64,000 bases of DNA from assembly GCF_006539945.1 (NCBI RefSeq), contig NZ_BJNZ01000008.1, positions 62,001 to 126,000 on the forward strand, given 5' to 3'. Below the pieces are notes generated by a model that was not told where the DNA came from, did no database searches, and saw nothing but the letters and a program-made list of their open reading frames with translations. Shown here in pieces: positions 1 to 9,209 of the stretch; position 1 is the first letter of the stretch, and each line of letters begins with the position of its first letter. The DNA is from Cellulosimicrobium cellulans. Lineage in GTDB: Bacteria > Actinomycetota > Actinomycetes > Actinomycetales > Cellulomonadaceae. The position numbers and the translations under genes were made by a program.

Positions 1-376
1 CCCAGCGCGGGCACGGCACACCGAGCTCGGTGAGCCGCCCCCGCATGACGATCTTGTCCTGCGCGTGCACGAGCGCGTCGGGTCCGGGACGCACGGGCGT
101 GCCGTGCTCGAGGAGGTCGGTGAGCAGCGCGTTCGGGACGTGCTCGTGCTCGAAGGTCAGCACGTCCGCCGGGGTCGCACCCGCGGGGGCGATGAGGGAG
201 CGGATCGCGGCCTCGTCGGACGCGACGCCCACGGGGGCGTCGACCACGACCTGGGCCGCGGACGAGTCCGGGGCCTCCACGAGCACGCGCAGGTGCACGC
301 CGAGCTCTCCGGCCGCCGGTGCCATCATGCGTGCGAGCTGTCCTCCGCCGACCACGGCGATCACTGGGGCTGCCAC
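1..376 (-). CDS. purK: 5-(carboxyamino)imidazole ribonucleotide synthase, N-terminal part
   Basis: The reverse strand reads MAAPVIAVVGGGQLARMM, the nucleotide-binding Gly loop that opens PurK, followed by the family's LTFEHEHVP segment and PGPDALVHAQDK near the window edge. PurK makes N5-carboxyaminoimidazole ribonucleotide from AIR, bicarbonate and ATP in purine synthesis. The gene runs off the left edge, so only about 125 residues of an expected 370-390 are visible. Two in-frame GTG codons compete (382 and 376). A TAGGGT -10 box at 385-390 on the reverse strand puts the transcription start near 378, so 376 is preferred and the mRNA would be practically leaderless. It is divergent from the GtrA-like gene. 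Identity is secure; the exact start is moderately sure. Confidence 0.93.
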   Translation of the reverse strand, partial: MAAPVIAVVGGGQLARMMAPAAGELGVHLRVLVEAPDSSAAQVVVDAPVGVASDEAAIRSLIAPAGATPADVLTFEHEHVPNALLTDLLEHGTPVRPGPDALVHAQDKIVMRGRLTELGVPCPRW

Positions 377-501
377 GTGCACCCACCCTAGTGCCTGGGC
401 GCCACGGGTCCACGCGACGACCGCGTGCCGGACGCCTCGGCCGTCGGCCGGCCCACCCCGGGGCGGGCGGCGGCACCCGGGCGACGCTCAGGAGCGCCCG
501 G

Positions 502-507
502 TAGCCT
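502..507 (+). promoter_or_regulatory. -10 box of the GtrA-like gene (leaderless)
   Basis: TAGCCT ends 6 nt before the GTG at 514. There is no Shine-Dalgarno sequence, so transcription is predicted to begin at the start codon. No good -35 match is visible. Confidence 0.55.
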
Positions 508-513
508 CGTGGG

Positions 514-1038
514 GTGACGAGCGACCTGGACCGCCGAGCGGAGGCGGACGCGGCGGCCCTGCCGCGCCGCGAGCGCGTCCTCGCCCGCGTGCGGGAGCTC
601 GCGAAGTTCGGGTCCGTCGGCGCGGTCGCCTACGTGGTCGACCTGGGCCTGTTCAACCTGCTCAGCTTCGGACCGGGCGAGCTCCTCGGGCACAAGCCGC
701 TCACCGCCAAGATCGTGTCCGTCACGGTCGCGACGCTCGTCGCGTGGGTCGGCAACCGGTACTGGACCTTTTCCGCACGCCGCACCCAGGCGCGCGGTCG
801 CGAGCTCGCGGCCTTCGTCGTCGTCAACGTCGGCGGGATGCTCATCGCGGTCGGCTGCCTCGCGATCTCCACGTACGCGCTCGGCCTCACGTCCCCGCTC
901 GCCAAGAACGTCTCGGCGAACGTCGTGGGGCTCGCGCTCGGCACCGCGTTCCGCTACGTCGCGTACCGACGCCTCGTGTTCACGGGCGACCGTGCGGAGG
1001 ACGCCCCCGCCGCGCCCCAGGACGTCGCGGCACGCTGA
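514..1038 (+). CDS. GtrA-like multipass membrane protein
   Basis: This 174-residue protein has four hydrophobic segments (about residues 32-52, 66-86, 97-118 and 126-146). It carries the GtrA hallmarks KFGSVGAVAYVVDLGLFNLL near residue 29 and NRYWTF near residue 84. GtrA proteins are thought to help flip polyprenyl-phosphate-linked sugars for cell-surface glycosylation. A gene of this family next to purK is common in actinobacteria, though no functional link to purine synthesis is known. The start follows a TAGCCT -10 box by 6 nt with no ribosome binding site, so translation is probably leaderless. Substrate unknown. Confidence 0.85.
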   Translation: MTSDLDRRAEADAAALPRRERVLARVRELAKFGSVGAVAYVVDLGLFNLLSFGPGELLGHKPLTAKIVSVTVATLVAWVGNRYWTFSARRTQARGRELAAFVVVNVGGMLIAVGCLAISTYALGLTSPLAKNVSANVVGLALGTAFRYVAYRRLVFTGDRAEDAPAAPQDVAAR

Positions 1039-1068
1039 CGGGCCCGTCGCAGCGCGAGCAGCGGGGCG

Positions 1069-2403
1069 TCAGCCGCGGCGGCGACGGCGACGCCGACCGT
1101 GCGCGGAGACCGCGACCCCCGTCGGCAGGACGATGCGCGGGTCCAGGCGCCGCGGCACACCCGCGAGGAAGAGCGCGAACACGGCAGGACGGCGCTGCGC
1201 GAGCTCGAGCCGACCGCCGTCGGACGCCGCGAGGTCGCGCGCGAGCGCGAGCCCCAGGCCGGTCCCGGCACCGGAGGTCACCTCGCGCTCGAAGATGCGC
1301 GGCGCCAGCTCGTCGGGGACGCCGGCGCCCTCGTCCGAGACCTCCGTGACGATCGCCCCGCTCGTGCCGGACGGGCGCGCGCGGACCGTCGTCGTCCCGC
1401 CGCCGTGCTTGAGCGAGTTCTCGATGAGCGTCGCCAGGACCTGCGCGAGCGCCCCGGGCGTCGCGAGCACCTGGTACTCCGCGGGGACGTCGACGACGAG
1501 CTCGCGCCCCGCCTTGGTGAACGTCGGGACCCACTCCTCCTCCTGCTGGTGCACGACGTCGAGCAGGTTCACGGCCTCCGTCGTGCCGCCCTGGGCGCGA
1601 CGCGAGGACGCCAGGAGGTCGTCGACGACGCCGACCAGGCGCTCGACCTGCTCGAGCGAGATCCGGGCCTCCTCCTGCACGGCCGGGTCGTCCGAGGCCA
1701 TCGAGATCTCCTCGAGCCGCATGCTGAGCGCCGTGAGCGGCGTGCGGAGCTGGTGGGAGGCGTCCGCCGCGAACTGGCGCTCCGCGGCGAGGCGCCCCGC
1801 GAGGCGGTCGGAGCTGCGGGCGAGCTCGGCGGCGACGAGGTCGATCTCCTCGACCCCTGACGGCTCGAGCCGCGGGCGCACCTGCCCCGAGCCGAGCTGC
1901 TCGGCGGAGGCCGCGAGGTAGACCAGGGGCGCGGCGATGCGGTTGGCCTGCCACACCGCCATGCCGATGCCCGCCGCGAACGCGACGATGGCGGCGGCCA
2001 CGACGAGGAGCACGACCTGGGCGGCCCGGAGGTAGGCGTCCCAGTACGAGACGGTGAGCGTGACGAGCGCACCCGACTCGGAGTGCAGTGGCTGCTCGAT
2101 CCCGCGTCCGGTGACCTCCGGGCCGGCCGTGAGCACGGTGCCGTCGGGCAGCGTGACGTAGACCTGGGCCGGCGGGTCGCTCGCACGGGGCTGGACCGCG
2201 TCCTCGATGACGTAGTCCGGGATCTCGTCACCGGCGGCGAGCCGGGCGTCGATCGACCGGGCGAGGCGCTCGACGCGCGACGTGACGTCGTCGACCTCGC
2301 CCTGGAGCACGAACCGCGCGCCGTAGAACGCGAGCGGGAAGCCCAGGAGGATGACGGCCACGGCCACGGCCGCCACCGTGGCCTGCAGCATCCGACGCCG
2401 CAC
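1069..2403 (-). CDS. membrane sensor histidine kinase (OmpR-type partner)
   Basis: This 444-residue kinase has a transmembrane segment at about 8-28, an extracytoplasmic sensor region of roughly 90 residues, a second transmembrane segment near 128-152 and a HAMP linker. The HisKA box reads DASHQLRTPL with the phosphorylated His at 217. The HATPase domain shows the N box (ENSLKHGG), DEGAGVP and GTGLGLALA. It ends in a run of Arg residues. The GTG start has a gagg-type ribosome binding site and lies 43 nt downstream of its response regulator, so the two form an operon. It presumably phosphorylates that regulator in response to an envelope signal, which the sequence does not reveal. Confidence 0.93.
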   Translation of the reverse strand: MRRRMLQATVAAVAVAVILLGFPLAFYGARFVLQGEVDDVTSRVERLARSIDARLAAGDEIPDYVIEDAVQPRASDPPAQVYVTLPDGTVLTAGPEVTGRGIEQPLHSESGALVTLTVSYWDAYLRAAQVVLLVVAAAIVAFAAGIGMAVWQANRIAAPLVYLAASAEQLGSGQVRPRLEPSGVEEIDLVAAELARSSDRLAGRLAAERQFAADASHQLRTPLTALSMRLEEISMASDDPAVQEEARISLEQVERLVGVVDDLLASSRRAQGGTTEAVNLLDVVHQQEEEWVPTFTKAGRELVVDVPAEYQVLATPGALAQVLATLIENSLKHGGGTTTVRARPSGTSGAIVTEVSDEGAGVPDELAPRIFEREVTSGAGTGLGLALARDLAASDGGRLELAQRRPAVFALFLAGVPRRLDPRIVLPTGVAVSAHGRRRRRRRG

Positions 2404-2446
2404 GCTGCTCCTCGCTCCCGTGTCCTCGTCCCCTGGCCGGGGTCGG

Positions 2447-3130
2447 TCAGCTCTCGCCGGTCTCGAAACGGAAGCCGAGACCGCGGACGGTCGAGATGTA
2501 GCGCGGCGCGTTCGCGTCGTCGCCGAGCTTGCGGCGCAGCCACGACACGTGCATGTCGAGCGTCTTCGTCGAGCCGACCGGCTCCGATCCCCAGACGTCC
2601 CGCATGAGGGCGTCGCGCACGACGACCGAGCCCGCGCTCGCGACGAGCACGCGCAGCAGCTCGAACTCCTTGGTGGTCAGGTGCAGCTCGCGCTCGCCCT
2701 GGAACGCGCGGTGCGCGGAGACGTCGATGCGCACGTCCTGCGCGGCGAGCTCCTCCTCGTCCACCTGCTCGCCGTGCGAGCGGCGCAGGAGCGCCCGCAC
2801 GCGGGCGAGCAGCTCGGCGAGGCGGAACGGCTTCGTGACGTAGTCGTCGGCACCGGCGTCCAGGCCCACGACGAGGTCCACCTCGTCGGCCCGGGCGGTG
2901 AGCACGAGCACCGGGGTGGTGAGACCCTTGTGACGGATCTCGCGCGCGACGTCGAGGCCGTCCATGTCCGGAAGGCCCAGATCGAGCACCACGATGTCCG
3001 CACCGCTCGCAGAGTCGATCGCCCCTTGACCAGTTCCTTGGACGACGACGTTGTAACCCTCACGTGTCAGTGCGCGCGCCAAAGGTTCGGCAATCGCCGG
3101 GTCGTCCTCCGCTAGCAGTACGTGGGTCAT
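2447..3130 (-). CDS. OmpR/PhoB-type response regulator
   Basis: This 227-residue protein has an N-terminal receiver domain with the acidic pair EDD at 8-10, the phosphoacceptor Asp50 in VVLDLGLPDMDG, and the Thr/Lys switch residues (VLTARAD, VTKPF). The C-terminal winged helix contains the Trans_Reg_C signature TKEFELLRVLV and ends with RGLGFRFE. It is the first gene of a two-gene operon with the histidine kinase downstream. A TAGCAT -10 box at 3137-3142 on the reverse strand ends 6 nt before the ATG, which suggests a leaderless transcript and confirms the start. Target genes cannot be read from the sequence. Confidence 0.94.
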   Translation of the reverse strand: MTHVLLAEDDPAIAEPLARALTREGYNVVVQGTGQGAIDSASGADIVVLDLGLPDMDGLDVAREIRHKGLTTPVLVLTARADEVDLVVGLDAGADDYVTKPFRLAELLARVRALLRRSHGEQVDEEELAAQDVRIDVSAHRAFQGERELHLTTKEFELLRVLVASAGSVVVRDALMRDVWGSEPVGSTKTLDMHVSWLRRKLGDDANAPRYISTVRGLGFRFETGES

Positions 3131-3136
3131 TCGCTC

Positions 3137-3142
3137 ATGCTA
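3137..3142 (-). promoter_or_regulatory. -10 box of the OmpR-type regulator (leaderless)
   Basis: On the reverse strand TAGCAT is followed by six bases and then the ATG at 3130. It has the same layout as the divergent -10 at 3223-3228. Confidence 0.6.
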
Positions 3143-3222
3143 GGGCATCAGTACGACTTCGGTCCCATCGTGTCTCGTGAACTCTGCGACCCTGGTCGGA
3201 CGCCCCGTCGCCGCCCTCTGCC

Positions 3223-3228
3223 TAGGCT
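3223..3228 (+). promoter_or_regulatory. -10 box of the NarL-type kinase gene (leaderless)
   Basis: TAGGCT ends 7 nt before the ATG at 3236, with no ribosome binding site between them. This argues against the longer open frame beginning at 3122. Confidence 0.6.
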
Positions 3229-3235
3229 GGAACGC

Positions 3236-4807
3236 ATGGGATGGTACGAGCGACTCGGGCAGTGGTCCGACGAGCACCGGTTCGGTGTGGACCTCACCGT
3301 CACGCTCGTCCTCGCGGTCGTGTTCGTGCCCGCGTCCGCGGCGTTCACGTCGATGGGCGGGGGCGGTGGCGGCACGAGCGGCGGGTGGGCCGCGTTCTGG
3401 GCGCTGCTGCTCCTCGCCCCGCTGCCCTGGCGCCGCTCCCGCCCGCTCGCGTCGGCGATCACGGTGTACTCCGTCGCGCTCGTGCACCTGCTGGCCGGCT
3501 ACCTCGTGATCTTCCCCGCCGACTTCGCGGTGCTCGTCGCGCTCTACTCCGTCACGGTCTACGGTCCCCGCTGGGCGCACCGGACGGCCATCGTGTCCTC
3601 CCTCGTCGGGGCGGTCGTCCTCGGGGTCGCGCTCGGCCTGCTGTCCGGTCGTCTCGCCGACCTCGCGACGATGGTCTTCTTCACGTCCGCGTTCGGTGGC
3701 ATGACCTTCCTCGCGGTGTGGGCGTTCGGCCTCGTGCGCCGATCCCGGCGCGAGACGATCGCCGCGCTCGTCGACCGCGCGGAACGGCTCGAGGTCGAGC
3801 GCGACCAGCAGGCGCAGATCGCGACCGCCGCCGAGCGGGCCCGCATCGCGCGGGAGATGCACGACATCGTCGCCCACTCCCTCTCCGTCGTCATCGCCCA
3901 GGCCGACGGCGGCCGGTACGCCGCCGCCCACGACCCCGAGGCCGCGACGCGCGCGCTCGCGACCGTGTCCGAGACCGGCCGCGCGGCGCTGGCGGACATG
4001 CGCCGGCTCCTGGGCGTCCTCCGGTCGGAGCCGCCGCGCGTCGTCGTGCCCCCGGGCGCCGCCGTCGGGCCGTCCGGGACGCTCGCGCTGCCGTCGGGAC
4101 GCGGCGCCGGGACACCGCCCGACGGCTCGCCCTACGGGCCCGCCGCACCCGGGCACCCGGCGCCCGCGAGCGCCGCGACGGCGGCGCTCGAGCGCGCGCC
4201 CCAGCCGGACACCGCGGACCTCGAGACGCTCGTCGCGCAGGTGCGCGACAGCGGCATGCGCGTGTCGTTCGTCCGCGTCGGCCAGGCGCGTCCGCTGCCG
4301 CCCGGGGCCGGGCTCACGGTCTACCGCGTGTGCCAGGAGGCGTTGACCAACGTGCTCAAGCACGCCGGTCCCGACCCGGAGGTCACCGTCGTCGTGCGGT
4401 GGGGCGCCGCCACCCTGGACCTGGAGGTCGAGGACGACGGGCGGGGCGCGTCGACGTCCGCCGCGGCGCGCCAGGACGCCCGGCCCGGCGGCTACGGCGT
4501 CCTCGGCATGCGCGAGCGCGCCGCGCTCTTCGGCGGGTCCGTGCAGGTGGGCCCGCGTCCCGGGGGCGGCTTCCGCGTGCACCTGCGCATCCCCGTGCCC
4601 GCCCTGCCGGGTGCCGCGCCCGTGCCCGGGCCCGGCACCTTCCCCCGGGCCTCGGGACAGCCCGGCCCCGGACGGCCGCCCGCGCCGTCGGGCAGGATGG
4701 CTCCGGGCCGCCCGTCCGCCGCGACGACCCCGCTGCCACCGCCACCGCCGGTCGGGCCAGGCTCCTCGCACCCGGCCCTCGACCGACCGACCGACAGGAC
4801 ACCATGA
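3236..4807 (+). CDS. NarL-type sensor histidine kinase (DesK/LiaS-like)
   Basis: This 523-residue protein begins with about five hydrophobic segments (residues 18-160), followed by a coiled stretch and a HisKA_3 dimerisation domain, RIAREMHDIVAHSLS, with His209 as phosphoacceptor. The HATPase domain shows the N box CQEALTNVLKHA and the DDGRGA and GYGVLGMRER motifs. A Pro/Ala/Gly-rich loop at about 265-310 separates the two catalytic halves, and the last 60 residues are a Pro-rich tail. Both are unusual length additions. The start follows a TAGGCT -10 box by 7 nt. Its stop overlaps the start of the response regulator (ATGA). Together with the downstream ABC transporter this resembles an antimicrobial-peptide or envelope-stress module; that role is inference. 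Confidence 0.92.
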   Translation: MGWYERLGQWSDEHRFGVDLTVTLVLAVVFVPASAAFTSMGGGGGGTSGGWAAFWALLLLAPLPWRRSRPLASAITVYSVALVHLLAGYLVIFPADFAVLVALYSVTVYGPRWAHRTAIVSSLVGAVVLGVALGLLSGRLADLATMVFFTSAFGGMTFLAVWAFGLVRRSRRETIAALVDRAERLEVERDQQAQIATAAERARIAREMHDIVAHSLSVVIAQADGGRYAAAHDPEAATRALATVSETGRAALADMRRLLGVLRSEPPRVVVPPGAAVGPSGTLALPSGRGAGTPPDGSPYGPAAPGHPAPASAATAALERAPQPDTADLETLVAQVRDSGMRVSFVRVGQARPLPPGAGLTVYRVCQEALTNVLKHAGPDPEVTVVVRWGAATLDLEVEDDGRGASTSAAARQDARPGGYGVLGMRERAALFGGSVQVGPRPGGGFRVHLRIPVPALPGAAPVPGPGTFPRASGQPGPGRPPAPSGRMAPGRPSAATTPLPPPPPVGPGSSHPALDRPTDRTP

Positions 4808-5547
4808 CCGACGCCTTCCCCGTCCCGGACGGGGCGTACGCCGCAGACCCGCTCGCGCCCCTCGAGCCCGTGCGCATCGCGCTCGTCGACGACCAGCAGC
4901 TCGTGCGCGCGGGCTTCCGCATGGTCATCGACTCGCAGCCGGACCTCACCGTCGCTGTCGAGGCGGGGGACGGGCTCCAGGCCCTGCGCCTGCTCGCCGA
5001 CCACCCGGTCGACGTCGTGCTCATGGACGTCCGCATGCCGCACCTCGACGGGCTCCAGACGACGGCCCGGCTCACGGCCGCGGCGGCCGACGGCGGGCAC
5101 GCGCCCAAGGTCATCGTCCTCACCACGTTCGACCTCGACGAGTACGTGCTCGAGGCCATCCGCTCCGGCGCGAGCGGGTTCCTGCTCAAGGACGCGCCGC
5201 CCGAGGAGATGCTCGCCGCGATCCGCACGGTCCACCGCGGCGACGCCGTCATCGCGCCGTCCTCCACGCGGCGCCTGCTCGAGCACCTGGTGACCGCGCT
5301 GCCCGCCGAGCAGGTCGAGGACTCCCCCGCGCACGCCGCCGTCGAGGGCCTCACCGAGCGCGAGCGCGAGGTCCTCGTCCTCATGGCGCGCGGCCGGTCC
5401 AACACCGAGATCGCGAGCGACCTGTTCGTCGCCGAGGCGACGGTCAAGACGCACGTGGGCCGCATCCTCGCCAAGCTCGGTGCGCGCGACCGCGTCCAGG
5501 CCGTCGTCACGGCCTACGAGACGGGTCTGGTCCGCCCGGGCGTCTGA
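4804..5547 (+). CDS. NarL/LuxR-type response regulator
   Basis: This 247-residue regulator starts within the kinase stop codon, so the two are translationally coupled. The receiver domain has VDD at 28-30, phosphoacceptor Asp75 (VLMDVRMP) and the conserved Thr and Lys (VLTTF, LLKDAP). The C-terminal LuxR helix-turn-helix is clear: LTEREREVLVLMARGRSNTEIA, then VKTHVGRILAKLGARDRVQAV. A hairpin terminator follows 16 nt after the stop. It probably activates the ABC transporter genes that begin 250 nt downstream, a common arrangement for this class, though no operator is evident. Confidence 0.94.
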   Translation: MTDAFPVPDGAYAADPLAPLEPVRIALVDDQQLVRAGFRMVIDSQPDLTVAVEAGDGLQALRLLADHPVDVVLMDVRMPHLDGLQTTARLTAAAADGGHAPKVIVLTTFDLDEYVLEAIRSGASGFLLKDAPPEEMLAAIRTVHRGDAVIAPSSTRRLLEHLVTALPAEQVEDSPAHAAVEGLTEREREVLVLMARGRSNTEIASDLFVAEATVKTHVGRILAKLGARDRVQAVVTAYETGLVRPGV

Positions 5548-5563
5548 CTCCCGCCCGTCCCGT

Positions 5564-5599
5564 CGGCGCCCCACCGGTCCCCGGACCCGTGGGGCGCCG
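5564..5599 (+). terminator. hairpin terminator after the NarL-type regulator
   Basis: Perfect 11-bp arms (5564-5574 and 5589-5599) enclose a 14-nt loop that can itself pair (GGTCC/GGACC). No T-tract follows, as is common in very GC-rich actinobacteria. It separates the two-component operon from the ABC transporter genes. Confidence 0.6.
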
Positions 5600-5797
5600 T
5601 CGTGTCAGCCCTCGACGCAGGTCGGGTACGACCACGGGATGACCCGCCTCCCGTGCAGGACCCGACCCTCGCCGGACGCGGCGGGGCGGGCCCGGTCCGT
5701 AGCGTCGTCCACGATCCCGGCGTACGCCTCCGACCTGGTCGGTGCGAGCGCACGCCGGACCCGACGACGACCCTCGACGACGTACCCAGGAGATGAC

Positions 5798-6622
5798 GTG
5801 GACACGACCGTGTACCGCCCCACCGACCCCGCCCCCGCCGGCCCGCCCGCGGTCCGGGCCCGTTCGCTGCGCAAGACCTACGGCACGGGCGAGGCGGCGG
5901 TGCACGCGCTCGACGGCGTGGACGTGGACTTCGAGCGCGGCCACTTCACGGCCATCATGGGCCCGTCGGGCTCGGGCAAGTCGACGCTCATGCACCTGCT
6001 CGCGGGGCTGGACACCGCGACGAGCGGCCACGCCTTCATCGGCGACACCGAGGTCACGGGGCTGAACGACAACGCGCTCACGCAGCTGCGGCGCGACCGG
6101 GTGGGCTTCGTCTTCCAGTCGTTCAACCTCCTGCCGATGTTCACGGCGGAGCAGAACATCACGCTGCCCGTCGAGCTCGCGAACGGCAAGGTCGACCGGG
6201 CATGGTTCGACACCCTGGTGCGCACGCTCGGCCTCGAGGCGCGCCTGAGCCACCGGCCGAGCGAGCTGTCCGGCGGGCAGCAGCAGCGCGTCGCCATCGC
6301 GCGCGCCCTCATCGCCGGGCCGGAGGTCGTCTTCGCCGACGAGCCGACGGGCAACCTCGACTCGCGCTCGGGCGCGGAGGTGCTGAGCTTCCTGCGCCGG
6401 TCGGTCCGCGAGCTCGGCCGCACGATCATCATGGTCACGCACGACCCGACGGCCGCCGCCTACGCGGACCGCGTCGTGCTCATCGCCGACGGCCGGATCG
6501 CCGGCGACATCAGCGACCCGACGCCCGAGTCGGTGCTCGCCGGGCTCGACGCCCTGCGCACGCTCGAGGCGCCGGGCGCCGACGGCCCCGCCACGACCGC
6601 GTCGCAGGCGGTGCGCGCCTGA
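5798..6622 (+). CDS. ABC transporter ATP-binding protein (MacB/LolD type)
   Basis: This 274-residue ATPase has Walker A GPSGSGKS at 55-62, a Q-loop in VFQSFNLL, the signature LSGGQ at 157-161, Walker B VVFADEP at 177-183 and the H-loop MVTHD. The GTG at 5798 is chosen because an AGGAGA ribosome binding site lies 5 nt upstream; an upstream in-frame extension has none. Its stop overlaps the permease start (TGATG), so the two are translationally coupled. Family members power FtsX-type permeases that move lipids or peptides or act as mechanotransmitters. The adjacent NarL-type two-component system makes a role in envelope stress or peptide resistance plausible. Confidence 0.95.
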   Translation: MDTTVYRPTDPAPAGPPAVRARSLRKTYGTGEAAVHALDGVDVDFERGHFTAIMGPSGSGKSTLMHLLAGLDTATSGHAFIGDTEVTGLNDNALTQLRRDRVGFVFQSFNLLPMFTAEQNITLPVELANGKVDRAWFDTLVRTLGLEARLSHRPSELSGGQQQRVAIARALIAGPEVVFADEPTGNLDSRSGAEVLSFLRRSVRELGRTIIMVTHDPTAAAYADRVVLIADGRIAGDISDPTPESVLAGLDALRTLEAPGADGPATTASQAVRA

Positions 6623-9180
6623 TGCTCCGCCTCACCCTGGCGCAGATGCGCCGCAGCATCGGCCGCCTCGTCGCGGCCGGCGTCGCGATCGTCATCGGGA
6701 CGGCGTTCGTCACGGCGACCCTGATCGCGGGCAACGTCATCACCCAGACCACGAACGACTCGATCGCCGCACAGTTCGCGGACGCTGACCTCGTCGTGTC
6801 CGCGCCGAGCGACCTCACGGCGTCCGACGTGGACGCCCTGCGCTCCGTCGCGGGCGTCGACGCGGTGGACGCCGTCCAGTTCACCTACCTCGACCTGTCG
6901 CACGGCGCGAAGCGCGTGTTCCAGCTCGGCGTCCCGGCGCCGTCGGACCCGCGCTTCGAGGCGCTCGAGGTCGTCGAGGGCTCGATGCCGACGGCCTCCG
7001 GCCAGCTCTCCCTCCCCACCGCCGTCGCCGAGCGCCTGGGCGTCGGCATCGGGGACACCGTCACGAGCTCGCGCAACGTGTGGGACGCCGCCGCGCCCGA
7101 CGGCGGCGCCTACGAGGAGGTCCGCGACGAGCTGACCGTCGTCGGCACGACCGACGACCCCTACGGCGCGTACGCCCAGATGGGCGGGGCCGTCGTGGTG
7201 ACGGCCGAGGACGTGGCCGCGTGGCAGGCCGCGCAGGCCACGCCCGACGACCCCGAGCGCACCTACTCCGCCGCGATGGTGGGACTCGCCCCGGGCACCG
7301 ACCTCGAGACGGCGCGCGCGGCCCTCGTCGCCGCGTCGCCGGACGAGGCCGAGGCCGTCACCCCTGACGAGCACGCCCAGGCGCAGGCCCAGAAGATGAC
7401 GGGCGGCCAGGACGTCTTCACGTACGTCATCCTCGGCTTCGCCGCCGTGGCGCTGCTCGTCGCGGCGCTCGTCATCGCGAACACGTTCCAGGTGCTCGTC
7501 GCGCAGCGCACGCGCACCCTCGCCCTCCTGCGCGCCGTCGGCGCGAACCGGTCCCAGCTCGCCCGGTCGGTCCTGTCCGAGGCGACGATCCTCGGCGTCC
7601 TGTCCTCCGTGGGCGGCATCCTGCTCGGCTGCCTGCTCACCCAGGTCGCGCTCCTCGTGGCCCGCGGTGCCGACCTGGGCGTGCCGATCCCGGCGGCCAT
7701 CACGGTGACGCCCGCGGTCGTGCTCGTGCCTCTCCTCGTGGGAACCCTCGTGACGGTCGTCGCGTCGTTCGCCCCGGCCCGGGCCGCCACGCGCGTCGCG
7801 CCGCTCGAGGCGCTGCGCCCCGCCGACGCGCCGAGCCTGACGCGCGGCGGGGGCCGCGTGCGCCTCGTGATCGCGACCCTGCTCACCCTCGGGGGCCTCG
7901 CCGTCCTCGGCGCAGGGATCTGGCTCGGCAGCACCGGCAGCCCCGAGGTCGGCCTCCTCGCCGGGGTCGCGGGCGGCGCCCTGTCGTTCGTCGGCGTCCT
8001 CGTCGGCGCCGTGTACTGGCTGCCGGGCGTCGTGTCGTTCGTGGGCCGGCTGCTCGCCGGCACCGGGTCGACGGCGCGGCTCGCCACCGCGAACACGCTG
8101 CGCAACCCGCGCCGCACCACGGCGACGAGCACCGCGCTGCTCATCGGCGTCACGCTCGTCGCGATGATGTCGACCGGCGCCGCCAGCGCCCGCACGTCCC
8201 TCGACGCGGCGCTCGACGACCAGTACCCGGTCGACGTCCTCGTCGCGACGGACGCCTACGGGTCGACGGGCGACGCCGTGCCGGACGACGTCGTGCGCGC
8301 CGTCTCGGGGACCGAGGGCGTCTCGCGCGTCGTCGAGCTCTCCGGGGCGACGGTCACGCTGCCCGACGGCACCGAGATGACGATGCACGGCGTCGACCCG
8401 GGCCAGGCGCGCGACGTCGTGCGCACGCCCGACGTGCTCGCGGCGTTCGCCCCGGGCACGGTCATGGTCCCCGAGGCCGACGCCGAGGTCTGGGACGTCG
8501 CCGAGGGCGACACGCTGGAGCTCACCGGGCCGGACGGGGCGACCCTCGGGCTGACCGCCCACGTCGGCGCCATCGGGACCGGCTGGCTCCTCGACGCCGA
8601 GGACGCGAGGACCCTGGCCCCGGACGCCCTCGTGTCCCGGCTGTGGGTCGGGCTCGACGACACGGGAGACGCGACGCAGGTCGTGCCCGCGATCCAGGAC
8701 GCGATCGTCTCGTCGGACACGCCCGTCGAGGTCGCCGGCGTCGCGGTCGAGCGCGCGGCGATGCAGAGCGTCATCGACACGATCCTCGGGGTCATCGTGG
8801 GCCTGCTCGCGGTCGCCGTCGTCATCGCGCTCATCGGCGTGGCGAACACGCTGTCGCTCTCGGTGATCGAGCGGCGACGCGAGTCGGCGACGCTGCGCGC
8901 GATCGGCCTCAGCCGCGCCCAGCTGCGGTGGATGCTCGCGATCGAGGGCATGCTCATCGCGGGCGTGGGCGCGGTCCTCGGCATCGTGCTGGGCGTCCTG
9001 TACGGCTGGGCCGGTGCGGCGACGGCGCTGAGCGTCATGGGCGACGTGTCGCTCGCGGTGCCGTGGCGGGACGTCGCGCTCGTGCTCGTCGTCGCGCTCG
9101 TGGCGGGGCTCGTCGCGTCGGTCGTGCCCGGCCGGACGGCCGCCCGCACGTCGCCCGTCGCGGCGCTCGCCGTGGACTGA
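6622..9180 (+). CDS. ABC transporter permease with two FtsX domains
   Basis: This 852-residue membrane protein overlaps the ATPase stop codon. An N-terminal transmembrane helix (about 13-35) is followed by a MacB-like periplasmic domain and a three-helix FtsX domain (about 270-395). After a central pair of helices comes a second periplasmic domain and a second FtsX domain ending in PVAALAVD. The coupling-helix motifs ALLRAVGANRSQL and TLRAIGLSRAQLRWM are both present. This duplicated form is typical of Gram-positive-type lipoprotein, peptide or lipid exporters partnering a MacB-like ATPase. Substrate unknown. A strong hairpin follows about 30 nt after the stop. Confidence 0.93.
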   Translation: MLRLTLAQMRRSIGRLVAAGVAIVIGTAFVTATLIAGNVITQTTNDSIAAQFADADLVVSAPSDLTASDVDALRSVAGVDAVDAVQFTYLDLSHGAKRVFQLGVPAPSDPRFEALEVVEGSMPTASGQLSLPTAVAERLGVGIGDTVTSSRNVWDAAAPDGGAYEEVRDELTVVGTTDDPYGAYAQMGGAVVVTAEDVAAWQAAQATPDDPERTYSAAMVGLAPGTDLETARAALVAASPDEAEAVTPDEHAQAQAQKMTGGQDVFTYVILGFAAVALLVAALVIANTFQVLVAQRTRTLALLRAVGANRSQLARSVLSEATILGVLSSVGGILLGCLLTQVALLVARGADLGVPIPAAITVTPAVVLVPLLVGTLVTVVASFAPARAATRVAPLEALRPADAPSLTRGGGRVRLVIATLLTLGGLAVLGAGIWLGSTGSPEVGLLAGVAGGALSFVGVLVGAVYWLPGVVSFVGRLLAGTGSTARLATANTLRNPRRTTATSTALLIGVTLVAMMSTGAASARTSLDAALDDQYPVDVLVATDAYGSTGDAVPDDVVRAVSGTEGVSRVVELSGATVTLPDGTEMTMHGVDPGQARDVVRTPDVLAAFAPGTVMVPEADAEVWDVAEGDTLELTGPDGATLGLTAHVGAIGTGWLLDAEDARTLAPDALVSRLWVGLDDTGDATQVVPAIQDAIVSSDTPVEVAGVAVERAAMQSVIDTILGVIVGLLAVAVVIALIGVANTLSLSVIERRRESATLRAIGLSRAQLRWMLAIEGMLIAGVGAVLGIVLGVLYGWAGAATALSVMGDVSLAVPWRDVALVLVVALVAGLVASVVPGRTAARTSPVAALAVD

Positions 9181-9209
9181 GCCGCGGCTCGTCGGGCCTG
9201 ACGGTCGAC

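Noticed and set aside
3122-3235. N-terminal extension of the NarL-type kinase upstream of 3236
   Set aside because: The predicted -10 at 3223-3228 lies inside it, there is no ribosome binding site, and the translated stretch is not hydrophobic like the true N-terminus.
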